Below are positions 1 to 8,909 of a stretch of 28,201 nt of DNA, one piece after another. The DNA comes from an uncultured Ruminococcus sp. (lineage in GTDB: Bacteria; Bacillota; Clostridia; Oscillospirales; Acutalibacteraceae): positions 1 to 28,201 of the forward strand of contig CAKSNZ010000028.1 in NCBI GenBank assembly GCA_934476515.1, written 5' to 3'. The notes under the pieces are model-generated. The model searched no databases, was not told the DNA's origin, and saw nothing but the letters and a program-made list of their open reading frames with translations. A program made the position numbers and the translations under genes. Numbering within the stretch: the stretch's first letter is position 1; every line of letters starts with the position of its first letter.

Positions 1-40
1 GGAGTTTGTTTTTTATACTCATCGCTAAAGCTTTTTTGAA

Positions 41-63
41 CCCCCGATACAATCGGGGGTTTT
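41..63 (+). terminator. Rho-independent terminator of a gene left of the window
   Basis: An 8-bp GC-rich perfect stem (CCCCCGAT, loop ACA, ATCGGGGG) is followed by four T on the plus strand. It most likely ends a plus-strand gene that lies mostly outside the window and converges on the rpsR operon. Confidence 0.7.
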
Positions 64-71
64 CGTTATAC

Positions 72-99
72 AAAAAAAGCGACCCCATAATGAGGTCGC
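72..99 (-). terminator. Rho-independent terminator after rpsR
   Basis: On the minus strand, GCGACC and GGTCGC pair around a short loop and are followed by seven T (plus-strand A run 72-78). It lies 15 nt past the rpsR stop and closes the rpsF-ssb-rpsR operon. Confidence 0.85.
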
Positions 100-113
100 A
101 AAATAATTTATAA

Positions 114-350
114 TCAGTCGCTTGTGTAAGGAAGAAGAGCGATCTGTCTTGCTCTCTTGATTGCTACTGTTAGTTCTCTCTGGTGAGCTGCACATGTGCC
201 TGTAACTCTTCTAGGAAGAATCTTAGCTCTTTCAGACATATAACGACGAAGTCTTGCGATGTCTTTGTAGTCAATCTTTTCTACCTTATCTACGCAAAAG
301 CCACAAACTTTTCTGCGTGACTTTCTGCCACGGTTTGGTCTATCTGCCAT
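114..350 (-). CDS. rpsR: 30S ribosomal protein S18
   Basis: This is a 78-residue small-subunit protein that sits beside S6 on the platform of the 30S subunit. The family is clear from the basic N-terminus, the central stretch around [11 protein letters not shown] and the TGTCAAHQR motif. Cys16, Cys19, Cys53 and His56 form a probable zinc site, so this is the C+ (zinc-binding) form of S18. That implies zinc-dependent stability, although no zinc-free paralogue is in the window. The ATG is preceded by AAAGGAGA at good spacing. It is the last gene of the rpsF-ssb-rpsR operon, an arrangement common in Firmicutes, where S6 and S18 bind as a dimer. Length is normal for the family. Confidence 0.97.
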   Translation of the reverse strand: MADRPNRGRKSRRKVCGFCVDKVEKIDYKDIARLRRYMSERAKILPRRVTGTCAAHQRELTVAIKRARQIALLPYTSD

Positions 351-395
351 TGTAGTTAATCTCCTTTATAAAATTAGGTTTTAGTAAAATACTAA

Positions 396-905
396 TTAGA
401 ATGGTAAATCGTCATCAAGTGGCATTTCTTCAAAATCTGAAGAAGTACCGTTTGAATAAGATGCCGGTTGTTGCTGCTGAACAGGAGCTTGATTGTAAGA
501 CTGCTGAGGAGCTTGGTTATAGTTACCGTAACCATTGTTATTGTTATAACTGTTGTTGTTACCATAACCGTTATTGTTTTGTTCTCTTCTTTCGCCTGTA
601 AATGAAACATTATCAGCAACTACTTCTGTTACATAACGGTTTGTGCCATCTTTTGCCTGGTAAGTTCTTGACTGAAGCTGACCTTCGATGGCTATCATTG
701 AGCCTTTGCCGAAATAACGACAAACAAACTCAGCCTGTTGACGCCAACATACAATATTAATAAAGTCTGTCTGGCGCTGTTCGCCTTGCTTTACATAATT
801 TCTATCTACTGCGATAGAAAATGATGTTACAGAAATACCACTTGCTGTTGTCTTTAATTCCAAATCCTGAGTAATTCTACCCATTAAAATAACTCTGTTT
901 AACAT
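396..905 (-). CDS. ssb: Single-stranded DNA-binding protein
   Basis: This 169-residue SSB coats single-stranded DNA during replication, repair and recombination. Residues 1-105 are the OB fold, starting MLNRVILMGRITQD, with the conserved region FINIVCWRQQAEFV. A low-complexity linker rich in Asn, Gln, Gly and Tyr follows (about 110-155). The acidic tip DDDLPF is the conserved docking peptide for partner proteins. The gene lies between rpsF and rpsR, 45 nt from rpsR and 52 nt from rpsF, and is probably co-transcribed with both. A GAAAGGAT ribosome site precedes the ATG. The repetitive AAC/AAT codons of the linker give spurious open frames on the other strand. Several SSBs can exist in one genome; the operon position argues that this is the main chromosomal one. 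Confidence 0.97.
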   Translation of the reverse strand: MLNRVILMGRITQDLELKTTASGISVTSFSIAVDRNYVKQGEQRQTDFINIVCWRQQAEFVCRYFGKGSMIAIEGQLQSRTYQAKDGTNRYVTEVVADNVSFTGERREQNNNGYGNNNSYNNNNGYGNYNQAPQQSYNQAPVQQQQPASYSNGTSSDFEEMPLDDDLPF

Positions 906-957
906 AACTTACATCCTTTCACATTCAGCTTATAAAGCCTACTTCTTGATTATTCGA

Positions 958-1254
958 TTAGTCTTCCTTCTTAATGATCATTGAGCGTAGAACGCCATCA
1001 GTAATCTTGTAGATTCTGTCTAGTTCTGCTGGGAACTCTGCATTTGATTCAAAGTTGATTAGAACATAGTAGCCTTCTGCTTCTTTGTTGATTAGGTATG
1101 CAAGCTTACGCTTACCCCATTCATCAACTTCCTGCAGTGTGGCATGCTTTTCAACAAGATCCTTAAACTTAGCGATTGTGCTCTGGATACCTTCTTCACC
1201 TAATTTCATAGAAAGTACCATAACTGTTTCGTACTTAGCTGTAATTTCTGCCAT
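958..1254 (-). CDS. rpsF: 30S ribosomal protein S6
   Basis: This 98-residue protein pairs with S18 in the 30S platform. The S6 family is recognised from the start KYETVMVLSMKL and the segment KRKLAYLINKEAEGYYVLINFES. It is the first gene of rpsF-ssb-rpsR, with a strong AGGAGGTG ribosome site eight bases before the ATG. Transcription probably starts from the consensus promoter at 1333-1360. Its leader holds two hairpins that could be the site of S6:S18 feedback control known from other bacteria, but this is not proven here. The length matches the family and nothing is unusual in the protein. Confidence 0.97.
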   Translation of the reverse strand: MAEITAKYETVMVLSMKLGEEGIQSTIAKFKDLVEKHATLQEVDEWGKRKLAYLINKEAEGYYVLINFESNAEFPAELDRIYKITDGVLRSMIIKKED

Positions 1255-1260
1255 TTATCT

Positions 1261-1326
1261 GCACCTCCTTCTGGACATATTGGCGTGTATTTCCTACACG
1301 CAAGGATTGTGTAATAATTCACACAC
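1261..1326 (-). promoter_or_regulatory. Structured leader of rpsF, candidate S6:S18 control site
   Basis: The short 5' leader holds two hairpins: TGTGT/ACACA (1308-1325) and a 7-bp perfect stem GCGTGTA/TACACGC with loop GGAAA in the mRNA sense (1283-1301), just upstream of the ribosome site. Many bacteria have an S6:S18-binding motif here. I could not place the CCG bulge reported for that motif, so the assignment is a guess from position and structure. Confidence 0.35.
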
Positions 1327-1332
1327 TAGATT

Positions 1333-1360
1333 ATTATAACAAAATATTTCAAATTGTCAA
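1333..1360 (-). promoter_or_regulatory. Sigma-A promoter of rpsF-ssb-rpsR
   Basis: On the minus strand a perfect -35 TTGACA (1355-1360) is followed by a 16-nt spacer and a perfect -10 TATAAT (1333-1338). Transcription would start near 1325, about 70 nt before the rpsF ATG. Confidence 0.85.
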
Positions 1361-1383
1361 TAGAAAATATGAGATATTTTTTG

Positions 1384-1782
1384 TTATTCTGTAATTTCTC
1401 TGCTTTCTACTATTTTATTGAAAAGAGTTTCTATTCTATCAGTTTCGCCCTTTAAATATAAGAAACCGAATAGTGCCTCAAAACCTGTTGCACTGTGATA
1501 ATCCCCTACTGTGCCATGCTTTGGTGTACATTTAGGAGAAGCGTTTCTCCCACGCTTATAAATAGAAAGCTCTTCCTCTGTTAAAATAGGCATTAGCATC
1601 TTTGCAAACTCAGCTTGGCTTTTGCAGTTTACAAACTTAACTTTCATTTTATTTAATTCACCGACATGTAGGTCGTGGTGGTTAACAAGGTACTTTCTAA
1701 CCAATAAATCATAGACACCATCACCTACAAATGCTAATGTTAATGGTGAAATCAGCTTTGGGTTATTATTTTCTAAGTTCAT
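1384..1782 (-). CDS. mrnC: Mini-ribonuclease III (23S rRNA maturation)
   Basis: This 132-residue protein is a compact RNase III that has the catalytic domain but no double-stranded RNA-binding domain. In Bacillus, mini-III trims 23S rRNA precursors. The first catalytic segment is FVGDGVYDLLVRKYL (Asp21), the central motif is YKRGRNASPKCTPK, and the second active-site helix is DYHSATGFEALFGFLYL (Glu102). The length is typical. It lies 8 nt downstream of obgE and its ATG follows the obgE stop closely, so the two are co-transcribed. In Bacillus mrnC sits by cysS; pairing with obgE here joins two factors of 50S maturation. No clear terminator follows; the only hairpin, at 1364-1380, is purely A/T. 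Read-through into rpsF is therefore possible. Confidence 0.92.
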   Translation of the reverse strand: MNLENNNPKLISPLTLAFVGDGVYDLLVRKYLVNHHDLHVGELNKMKVKFVNCKSQAEFAKMLMPILTEEELSIYKRGRNASPKCTPKHGTVGDYHSATGFEALFGFLYLKGETDRIETLFNKIVESREITE

Positions 1783-1790
1783 ATGCTACC

Positions 1791-3065
<1,275 letters not shown>

Positions 3066-3389
3066 TTATTCCTTATTATCTTTAAATAATGGTTCTATAT
3101 TTTTTACTTTTCTACTTATTTGATATTTCTTTTTGTTCATTTTTACTTTAAATGTTGTAATAAGAAGAATTCCACCAATAACAAAAAAGAATACCCCTGA
3201 TACTATTTTGCCCCCAACAAAGAACAAAATACCTATTAAAAACAGAATAACAGATAAAACTATAATAACTCTCTTATAACCCTTAGTGTCGCCACTGTCA
3301 CCAATAAGGTCGTTAACCATATTGACATTCTTAACAGTAGGGTTATTGTTCATTATCTTCTTATCGCCTTTGTTTACATCATAATTCAT
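3066..3389 (-). CDS. Small two-helix membrane protein, function unknown
   Basis: I do not recognise this 107-residue protein. It has a polar N-terminus of about 40 residues, two hydrophobic helices (about 40-58 and 62-80, separated by VGGKI) and a lysine-rich C-terminus (KMNKKKYQISRKVKN). That is the pattern of a small inner-membrane hairpin with both ends in the cytoplasm. The ATG at 3389 has an AAGGAGT site eight bases upstream; the internal Met13 lacks one. The gene lies between the rpmA terminator and obgE, exactly where Bacillus has spo0B, but nothing in it resembles Spo0B (no histidine phosphotransfer helix). It is tightly coupled to obgE. No separate promoter is visible, so it may be fed by read-through from rplU-prp-rpmA. 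Confidence 0.75.
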   Translation of the reverse strand: MNYDVNKGDKKIMNNNPTVKNVNMVNDLIGDSGDTKGYKRVIIVLSVILFLIGILFFVGGKIVSGVFFFVIGGILLITTFKVKMNKKKYQISRKVKNIEPLFKDNKE

Positions 3390-3405
3390 AAAAATGACTC
3401 CTTGG

Positions 3406-3438
3406 ATAAAAGAAAAGGGTGGTAACTATATACCACCC
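3406..3438 (-). terminator. Terminator after rpmA
   Basis: An 8-bp stem GGGTGGTA/TACCACCC (3417-3438) has a 6-nt loop and is followed on the minus strand by TTTTCTTTT. It separates rplU-prp-rpmA from the membrane protein-obgE-mrnC genes. Because no promoter is evident after it, it may be a partial terminator. Confidence 0.8.
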
Positions 3439-3449
3439 AAATACATTAA

Positions 3450-3734
3450 TTACTGTTCAACAGGATATACGCAAGCACGCTTTCTGTCCTTGCCTACTCT
3501 TTCAAAACGAACAACACCATCAATCTTAGCAAATAGTGTATCGTCAGAACCTCTGCCTACATTTTCACCTGGATGAATATGTGTGCCTCTCTGCTTTACT
3601 AGGATATTACCTGCAAGAACAAACTGACCGTCTGCTCTCTTAACACCTAGACGCTTTGATTCGCTATCTCTACCGTTCTTTGTAGAACCCATACCTTTTT
3701 TATGAGCAAATAACTGAATGTTAATCTTTAGCAT
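3450..3734 (-). CDS. rpmA: 50S ribosomal protein L27 with cleavable N-terminus
   Basis: This 94-residue large-subunit protein reaches towards the peptidyl-transferase centre. The mature part starts [21 protein letters not shown], which is diagnostic for L27. It is preceded by the extension MLKINIQLF, the form known from Staphylococcus and other Firmicutes in which the protease Prp cuts after Phe9. The cut is needed because the natural N-terminus works inside the ribosome. The gene for Prp lies directly upstream, with one base between them. The order rplU-prp-rpmA is conserved in Firmicutes. The mature protein would be 85 residues. Confidence 0.97.
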   Translation of the reverse strand: MLKINIQLFAHKKGMGSTKNGRDSESKRLGVKRADGQFVLAGNILVKQRGTHIHPGENVGRGSDDTLFAKIDGVVRFERVGKDRKRACVYPVEQ

Positions 3735-3735
3735 G

Positions 3736-4053
3736 TTATACCTCCGAAATTTTTATCTTAATAAATTCATCATATTCTTCTTTAAGTCCTTGAATATGAA
3801 GTTGAAAGCCATCTAAAATTGCTTTAGCTTTCGGTGCATCTTCTTCCTCCAGCTTAACTTCCATATAACCATCCTTGACCTCAACACCAACTACTATACC
3901 AAGAATATCTGTAATAGTATTTACTGTCATATAAGCTGCTGAACTAATTGCAGCACAAAGAATGTCTGAACCTTCTTCGCCATATTCAGCATGATCTGTA
4001 ATGGTAAAACCTGTAATTAAGCCATCGTGAAGTAAGAAATCAACTTTCGTCAT
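3736..4053 (-). CDS. prp: Ribosomal-processing cysteine protease Prp
   Basis: This 105-residue cysteine protease (YsxB family) removes the N-terminal extension of L27. The two catalytic residues can be placed: His21 in DHAEYGEEG and Cys33 in [10 protein letters not shown], with the usual spacing of about 11-12 residues. The length is typical. Its ATG overlaps the rplU stop by one base (TAATG), so it is translationally coupled to L21, and it ends one base before rpmA, whose product is its substrate. The cut-site sequence MLKINIQLF in the neighbouring L27 supports the assignment independently. Confidence 0.95.
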   Translation of the reverse strand: MTKVDFLLHDGLITGFTITDHAEYGEEGSDILCAAISSAAYMTVNTITDILGIVVGVEVKDGYMEVKLEEEDAPKAKAILDGFQLHIQGLKEEYDEFIKIKISEV

Positions 4054-4349
4054 TAGTTAATCTTTTCGATTGTAACCTTTGTATATGGCTGTCTATGACC
4101 CATTTTTCTCTTTTCGCCCTTCTTTGGCTTATAAGTGAAAACTGTGATCTTCTTGCCCTTGCCGTTCTTTAGAACCTTTGCTGAAACTGTCTTGCCTTCA
4201 GCAAAATCAAGAGTACCATCTTCGTTACCTACTGCAACTACCGGGATTTCTACTGTTTCGTTTTCTTCAGCTGTAAGCTTTTCGATGAAGATTTCCTGAC
4301 CTTCAGTAACCTTATACTGCTTACCACCTGTTTTGATAATAGCGTACAT
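4053..4349 (-). CDS. rplU: 50S ribosomal protein L21
   Basis: This 98-residue protein binds 23S rRNA in the large subunit. It is identified by the start [14 protein letters not shown] and the end [20 protein letters not shown], both typical of L21. It is the first gene of the rplU-prp-rpmA operon and overlaps prp by one base. It is preceded by a near-consensus promoter (4434-4462) and a leader of about 80 nt with stem-loops, where many Firmicutes have an autoregulatory L21 leader. The protein itself is unremarkable. Confidence 0.97.
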   Translation of the reverse strand: MYAIIKTGGKQYKVTEGQEIFIEKLTAEENETVEIPVVAVGNEDGTLDFAEGKTVSAKVLKNGKGKKITVFTYKPKKGEKRKMGHRQPYTKVTIEKIN

Positions 4350-4354
4350 AATTA

Positions 4355-4430
4355 AGTACCATTCCTTTATTTAGACTCGCTACCGTTAGGTGAAACCTAA
4401 GTTTACTTATAACCCACAATATGCGGTTTC
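4355..4430 (-). promoter_or_regulatory. Candidate L21 leader RNA
   Basis: Between the rplU promoter and the ATG lies a 5' leader. It contains a small stem CCGCA/TGTGG near its start (about 4414-4426) and a hairpin TTAGGT-loop-ACCTAA at 4386-4400. Position and structure fit the L21 leader family that binds the operon's product. The match to the family consensus has not been tested. Confidence 0.5.
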
Positions 4431-4433
4431 TAT

Positions 4434-4462
4434 ACTATATCACAAAGTATAGCATTTGTCAA
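4434..4462 (-). promoter_or_regulatory. Sigma-A promoter of rplU-prp-rpmA
   Basis: Minus strand: -35 TTGACA (4457-4462), 17-nt spacer, -10 TATAGT (4434-4439). Three 11-bp AT-rich near-repeats lie immediately upstream of the -35 box (4470-4502) and could act as an UP element. Confidence 0.85.
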
Positions 4463-4469
4463 TGTATAT

Positions 4470-4502
4470 TTGAAAATATCTTGAAATATTCTTGAATTAT
4501 AG
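4470..4502. repeat. Three tandem 11-bp near-repeats upstream of the rplU promoter
   Basis: TTGAAAATATC, TTGAAATATTC and TTGAATTATAG follow each other without a gap. The period is one helical turn, so the A/T tracts lie on one face of the DNA. The block overlaps the end of folD and abuts the -35 region of rplU, the position of an UP element or of intrinsically curved promoter DNA. Confidence 0.6.
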
Positions 4503-5348
4503 GTTATTTTGGATTTTACAAGCCTTTAGTGTATTTTTCATTAACACTGCAATAGTCATAGGACCTACACCACCCGGTACAGGAGTGATTGCAGAACACT
4601 TTTCCTTTACATTTTCAAAGTCAACATCACCACAAAGTTTGCCGTTTTCATCTCTGTCCATACCAACATCAATTACAACTGCACCTTCTTTAACCATATC
4701 GGCAGTAACAAACTTTGGTTTACCGATAGCAGCAACAAGAATATCAGCTCTCTTAGTAACTTCTTTTAGGTTCTTTGTACGGCTATGAGTGATTGTAACT
4801 GTACCGTTTTCGTGAAGTAGTAGCATTGCCATAGGCTTACCTACAATATTACTTCTGCCGATAACTACACATTCCTTACCTTCTACCGGAATATTGTAGC
4901 TATGTAGCATTTCCATAACACCGGCAGGTGTACATGGTAGAAAGTCATAGTCGCCAATCATAATCTTACCAACATTTGATGCATGGAAAGCATCAACATC
5001 TTTTAGTGGTGAAATTGCTTCAATAACAGCCTTTTCATCAAGACCCTTTGGTAAAGGTAACTGACAAAGAATACCGTTAATTTCTTTATCTTCGTTAAGT
5101 TCTTTTACTAATGAAAGTAGTTCTTCCTGAGTAGTTGTTGCAGGTAGTGCAAATTCTTTTGACAAGAAACCTACCTTTTCACAAGCCTTTTTCTTGTTGT
5201 TTACATAAACTCTTGATGCAGGGTCATCACCGACAATGATAACTGCAAGACCGGGTTTAATGCCTTTTTTAACTAGTTCTTCTGTTTCAATTCTTACTTG
5301 TTCCTTTACTTGGGCAGAAACTTTCTTACCGTCAATTATTATCGCCAT
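4497..5348 (-). CDS. folD: Bifunctional methylenetetrahydrofolate dehydrogenase/cyclohydrolase
   Basis: This 283-residue cytosolic enzyme interconverts methylene-, methenyl- and formyl-tetrahydrofolate for one-carbon metabolism. The catalytic segment is [14 protein letters not shown], with Tyr48 and Lys52 as the conserved pair. [14 protein letters not shown] is the second signature. Next come [11 protein letters not shown] and the nucleotide-binding [17 protein letters not shown]. The C-terminal [16 protein letters not shown] is also diagnostic. Length is standard. Its first 17 bases overlap the end of lgt, so it is co-translated as the last gene of the M16-M16-lgt-folD operon. No convincing terminator follows. 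Confidence 0.97.
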   Translation of the reverse strand: MAIIIDGKKVSAQVKEQVRIETEELVKKGIKPGLAVIIVGDDPASRVYVNNKKKACEKVGFLSKEFALPATTTQEELLSLVKELNEDKEINGILCQLPLPKGLDEKAVIEAISPLKDVDAFHASNVGKIMIGDYDFLPCTPAGVMEMLHSYNIPVEGKECVVIGRSNIVGKPMAMLLLHENGTVTITHSRTKNLKEVTKRADILVAAIGKPKFVTADMVKEGAVVIDVGMDRDENGKLCGDVDFENVKEKCSAITPVPGGVGPMTIAVLMKNTLKACKIQNNL

Positions 5349-6150
5349 TTTTTACATTCCTCTTTTTTCTAAATATTATTAACAGAACAATGCCTGTTAC
5401 AAAAATACAAGCTGAAAGTATCTGACTTACTCTTGGAGTATATCCAAAAATTGAGAAGGTCATATAAAGACTGTCTGTACGAAGTCCCTCTACAATCATT
5501 CTTTCAAATCCATACCATACCATATAGCATAAGAAGATTTGACCTTTAAAGTGATACCACTTTTTACTTAAAATATGGAGTACAAGTACACCTAATAAGC
5601 ACCATATTGACTCATACAAAAAACAAGGATGAACACCAACATTGCCTGTGTTTTCACTTACCATTCTCCATGGTAAATCCGTTTGTGAACCAAAGGCCTC
5701 TTGGTTAAAGAAATTACCCCATCTGCCGATACCTTGACCGATTAAGAAACCGATTGAGGCAATATCAAGTACAGGTAACAGTTCTTGCTTTTGAAGTTTA
5801 CAAGTAATGCCACCACCTAAGATAGCACCGATAAGACCACCATAGATAGCAAGTCCTCCCTTATTTATATAGAAAATATTCATAAGGTTGTTTTTGTAAT
5901 CGTCCCAACTAAACAGTACATAGTAAAGTCTTGCACCGATTATAGCACAAATGATACCTACAATAACTGTATTTAATAATTTATTTTTATCAATCTTAAA
6001 ATATTCAGCTCTTACAAATGCATAGATACAAGCCAAAACAAGACCTGATGCAATAATAATGCCATACCAATAGACACTTAAACTGCCTATGCTAAAAGCC
6101 TCTCTGTTAATATTAAACTCTAATCCTAAACCCGGAAAGGTTACTTCCAT
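5332..6150 (-). CDS. lgt: Prolipoprotein diacylglyceryl transferase
   Basis: This 272-residue membrane enzyme moves a diacylglyceryl group from phosphatidylglycerol to the lipobox cysteine of prolipoproteins, the first step of lipoprotein maturation. The family signature is [13 protein letters not shown] (142-154). Other conserved parts are the opening [28 protein letters not shown] and HPCFLYES. About seven hydrophobic helices are visible. The ATG follows AGGAGGTAGCT at good spacing. The gene starts 9 nt after the M16 gene and overlaps folD. Likely substrates in this window are the lipoproteins at 12065-12574 and 27011-27634. Confidence 0.96.
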   Translation of the reverse strand: MEVTFPGLGLEFNINREAFSIGSLSVYWYGIIIASGLVLACIYAFVRAEYFKIDKNKLLNTVIVGIICAIIGARLYYVLFSWDDYKNNLMNIFYINKGGLAIYGGLIGAILGGGITCKLQKQELLPVLDIASIGFLIGQGIGRWGNFFNQEAFGSQTDLPWRMVSENTGNVGVHPCFLYESIWCLLGVLVLHILSKKWYHFKGQIFLCYMVWYGFERMIVEGLRTDSLYMTFSIFGYTPRVSQILSACIFVTGIVLLIIFRKKRNVKNGDNN

Positions 6151-6159
6151 AGCTACCTC

Positions 6160-7422
6160 CTACTTTACTACTGACAAAGCAGAATTGTTGTAGTCAAGAA
6201 TTTCGTTAAACTTACTTTCTACATCACTAAACTGTAAATTATAAATTTCATCAACATAAGAGAAAAATTCTCTGTTTGTAAAGTGGCTTTCCATTAAACC
6301 GTTACCAATAGAATTTACTGAATTTAGTGAAGAAATTGCATCACCATAAACTGCCTTTTTAGAGATTTCATAATCTTCCTTAGAAAGGCCCTTTTCTCTT
6401 AACTCTTTAATATAATCAATGATAGTGTCATAAACTTCCTTAGGCTTTTGACTTTCACCGTCAAGAAGTACACAGGAACAACCCTCAGTTTCAAAATATT
6501 CATAACTAAAGGACTGATTTATAAGACCTTTGTCAAGCATATCTCTATAGATTTTACTTGTTGAACTAAATAGCATTGCAAGTAGCACATCAACTGAAGC
6601 CATATCCTTGCTAGCAGAAAGACCTGTGTATTTATTCTTGAAACCGATATTAAACAGTGGTACTGCAACAGGTAGGTTACATTCTACATAGTCCTTAACC
6701 ACTTCATATGGTTCATCTTCAAAATAATTTTGAATTGTAACATCTTCAGCAGGTTTTAGAAGTCTGTCGGCTACTTCAAGAACTTCATCTAACTTTGCTT
6801 TACCACAAACACAAAGTGCCATATTGTTTAGGTTATAGAAAGTGTTGTAGCATTTGTACAAAAGTTCAGGTGTGATTTTGGCAATACTTTCAACTGTACC
6901 TGCAATATCAATCTTTACAGGATGATTATGGTACATAATTTCAAGCAAATTGAACATTACTCTCCATTCAGGAGAATCATCATACATTTTGATTTCTTGA
7001 CCGATAATACCTTGTTCCTTTGCTACTGTTTCTTCAGTAAAATAAGGTCTTTGTACAAAATCCAAAAGAATTTCCAGACTTTCCTTAAAATTATCTGTTG
7101 TTGAGAAAAGGTAGCAAGTTTTATCAAAACTTGTAAATGCATTAGCGTTTGCACCTGTCTTTGCATATTTTGCAAAGGCATCTCCATCTTCACATTCAAA
7201 TAGTTTATGTTCAAGATAATGAGCAATACCATCAGGTACTGTCATTTTCTCTCCACCATTTGAGCTGAAAGTTGTGTTGATTGAGCCATATCTTGTACCA
7301 AAAACTGCATAGGTACTGTTGTAGCCCTCTTTTTCATATACATAAATGTTAAGGCCAGATTTATGCTTAACCTTATAATACTTGTCCCCTGTCAGTTGGG
7401 ATTTTATTTCTTGTACACTCAT
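6160..7422 (-). CDS. M16 zinc metalloprotease, active subunit (YmfH-like)
   Basis: This 420-residue protein of the M16 (pitrilysin/insulinase) family carries the inverted zinc motif HYLEH (His68, Glu71, His72). The third ligand is probably Glu143 in EIKMYDD. The surrounding GIAHYLEHKLFE and GANANAFTSFDKTCY match the YmfH group of Firmicutes. It is the catalytic partner of the upstream M16 protein, which has no zinc motif; such pairs resemble the two subunits of mitochondrial processing peptidase. The start overlaps the stop of its partner by four bases (ATGA), so 1:1 synthesis is likely. There is no signal peptide, so it should be cytosolic. The substrate is unknown. Confidence 0.93.
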   Translation of the reverse strand: MSVQEIKSQLTGDKYYKVKHKSGLNIYVYEKEGYNSTYAVFGTRYGSINTTFSSNGGEKMTVPDGIAHYLEHKLFECEDGDAFAKYAKTGANANAFTSFDKTCYLFSTTDNFKESLEILLDFVQRPYFTEETVAKEQGIIGQEIKMYDDSPEWRVMFNLLEIMYHNHPVKIDIAGTVESIAKITPELLYKCYNTFYNLNNMALCVCGKAKLDEVLEVADRLLKPAEDVTIQNYFEDEPYEVVKDYVECNLPVAVPLFNIGFKNKYTGLSASKDMASVDVLLAMLFSSTSKIYRDMLDKGLINQSFSYEYFETEGCSCVLLDGESQKPKEVYDTIIDYIKELREKGLSKEDYEISKKAVYGDAISSLNSVNSIGNGLMESHFTNREFFSYVDEIYNLQFSDVESKFNEILDYNNSALSVVK

Positions 7423-8687
7423 TCTTTACTCTCCAATGTATAAACTGTATCTAGTTTTAGTTTCTTAGCCATTTCAATAATTTCCTCTCTTGTAACAGAA
7501 TTTACTTCCTTACAAGCATCTTCAACAGAAGAAATTTTGTTGGAAAGAACTTGAGAAAAATACCATGTTTCCAGACCAAATTCATTGTCGGCAATAGTAA
7601 TAAAGCTGTTACACATTGATAACTTTGTAGCATTAATTTCAAAATCGGTAAAGTTACCCTTTGCTAGGTCATCAAGTTCCTTTAGGATAGCATTCTTAGC
7701 TTCCTCGATATTTTTCTTTTCTACACCTGACTCAATAAACATAAGACCTTTGTTCTTAATAAATCTTGATGAACAGTAGTAACATAGGCTAAGCTTTTCA
7801 CGAACATTGTTAAATAGCTTACTGTGAGCAGTACCACCTAACATTGCAACTGCAAGACGCATTGGCATTGTGTTGTCCTTGTTATCGGAAATATCTGTAC
7901 GGAAAGCAAGAATCATTTTGCTTTGAGAAAGTTCCATTTCTTCCTTTACAGTCTTAACTTCTGTAACTTCACCTGAAACAATGTTGTTAATTTCACATTC
8001 TGTACGGTCATACTTGCTAAACTGAGCTTTTAGTTCATCAATAACTGCATCAGATGAACTGTCTCCTACATAGAAAATTTCTACTCTGGAATTATTTAGC
8101 AATGACAACCAACCGTTATATAGGTCTTCGCCTGTTACCTTGTCAATATCTTCCTTTGTACCGAATCTTGATAGGCTATAAGGTTCATCCTTACAGATAA
8201 TCTTAACTGCTTGATTAATAGAATATGTTCTCTTGTCGTTAAATTCAGAGTCGATAACTTCCTTTAGCTGACGCTTTTCTTGAGTAATTTCTTCTTCACA
8301 GAAAGATTTGCCATCTAACTTAGGATTGAAAATAATATTGCAAAGTAAATCTGTCATATTCTTTGAAATATTATCTCCGTCAAAGGCATATTTATCATCA
8401 ATGCCACTAATGGAGAAAGTTACAATCTGATTATCACCGGTTTTACGAACAAAACCACCTAAATGAGCACCATATAGGTCGGAAAGTTTCTTAGAAAGTA
8501 AAGTAAAATCCGGATACTTACTAGTTGTACGAGTCATAACACCTGAAAGTAAAGCATTGACTGATGCAGTTTCTTCCTTTAGTGGAACAATAAATGACAC
8601 ACTAATCTTTGATGTTTTGAAACGATTGTCCTTTATTGAATTGAAATAGACACCCTTAGCTATTTCTAATCTATTTATGGAATCCAT
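7419..8687 (-). CDS. M16-family protein without zinc motif (YmfF-like partner)
   Basis: This is the non-catalytic partner of the M16 pair. The start is set at the ATG at 8685-8687, which has AGGAGG eight bases upstream, giving 422 residues (MDSINRLEIAKGVYF). A longer frame begins at 8714 but has no ribosome site. The N-terminal half has the M16 fold (NALLSGVMTRTTSKYP, LSDLYGAHLGGFVRK), but HxxEH is absent, as in YmfF proteins. The C-terminal half keeps the substrate-side M16 features (GTAHSKLFNNVREKLSLCYY). It is the first gene of the M16-M16-lgt-folD operon and overlaps the next gene by four bases. Confidence 0.9.
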   Translation of the reverse strand: MDSINRLEIAKGVYFNSIKDNRFKTSKISVSFIVPLKEETASVNALLSGVMTRTTSKYPDFTLLSKKLSDLYGAHLGGFVRKTGDNQIVTFSISGIDDKYAFDGDNISKNMTDLLCNIIFNPKLDGKSFCEEEITQEKRQLKEVIDSEFNDKRTYSINQAVKIICKDEPYSLSRFGTKEDIDKVTGEDLYNGWLSLLNNSRVEIFYVGDSSSDAVIDELKAQFSKYDRTECEINNIVSGEVTEVKTVKEEMELSQSKMILAFRTDISDNKDNTMPMRLAVAMLGGTAHSKLFNNVREKLSLCYYCSSRFIKNKGLMFIESGVEKKNIEEAKNAILKELDDLAKGNFTDFEINATKLSMCNSFITIADNEFGLETWYFSQVLSNKISSVEDACKEVNSVTREEIIEMAKKLKLDTVYTLESKE

Positions 8688-8718
8688 ATAATTCCTCCTA
8701 ATACACATTATCAAGATT

Positions 8719-8727
8719 ATTATACCA
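8719..8727 (-). promoter_or_regulatory. Extended -10 promoter of the M16-lgt-folD operon
   Basis: Minus strand: TGGTATAAT, an extended -10 box (TATAAT at 8719-8724), about 20 nt before the AGGAGG of the first gene. No good -35 box is seen 17 nt upstream, which the TGn extension may offset. Confidence 0.6.
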
Positions 8728-8772
8728 TAGTGATAGGAATTATAAAAGTATTTTGGAAAAATATATTTTAGG

Positions 8773-8801
8773 TTGACATATGTAATATGTAATGCTATAA
8801 T
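8773..8801 (+). promoter_or_regulatory. Sigma-A promoter of tRNA-Leu
   Basis: Plus strand: TTGACA (8773-8778), 17-nt spacer ending in TGC, TATAAT (8796-8801). This is a full consensus with an extended -10, giving a transcript that starts about 15 nt before the tRNA. Confidence 0.9.
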
Positions 8802-8823
8802 TACTGTTACTAAAAGATAATAT

Positions 8824-8907
8824 GCGAGTGTGCTGGAATAGGCAGACAGGCACGTTTGAGGGGCGTGTGTCTTTGACGTACGGGTTCAAGTCCCGTTACT
8901 CGCACCA
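8824..8907 (+). tRNA. tRNA-Leu (anticodon GAG), CCA encoded
   Basis: This 84-nt class II tRNA has a 7-bp acceptor stem (GCGAGTG with TACTCGC, one G-U pair). The anticodon arm is CACGT-TTGAGGG-GCGTG with anticodon GAG, reading CUU/CUC leucine codons. A long variable arm (TGTC-TTT-GACG) and the T-arm ACGGG-TTCAAGT-CCCGT follow, then discriminator A and an encoded CCA. The gene has its own consensus promoter and runs opposite to its neighbours. The last 17 nt around its 3' end recur exactly at 9204-9220, and the T-arm/acceptor sequence recurs inverted at 8963-8979. Confidence 0.96.
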
Positions 8908-8909
8908 TA
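8893..8909 (+). repeat. 17-nt direct repeat, copy 1 (3' end of tRNA-Leu)
   Basis: CCGTTACTCGCACCATA covers the 3' side of the T-stem, the acceptor strand and CCA. It recurs exactly at 9204-9220. Direct repetition of a tRNA 3' end is the typical footprint of site-specific integration (attL/attR). Confidence 0.85.

Noticed and set aside
401..601. 66-codon plus-strand frame rich in Cys and Tyr, and a Thr/Ile-rich minus-strand frame at 392-619
   Set aside because: Shadows of the repetitive Asn/Gln-rich linker of ssb.
1364..1380. Hairpin AAAATAT/ATATTTT as terminator of mrnC
   Set aside because: All seven pairs are A-T, with no following T run. Too weak to call.
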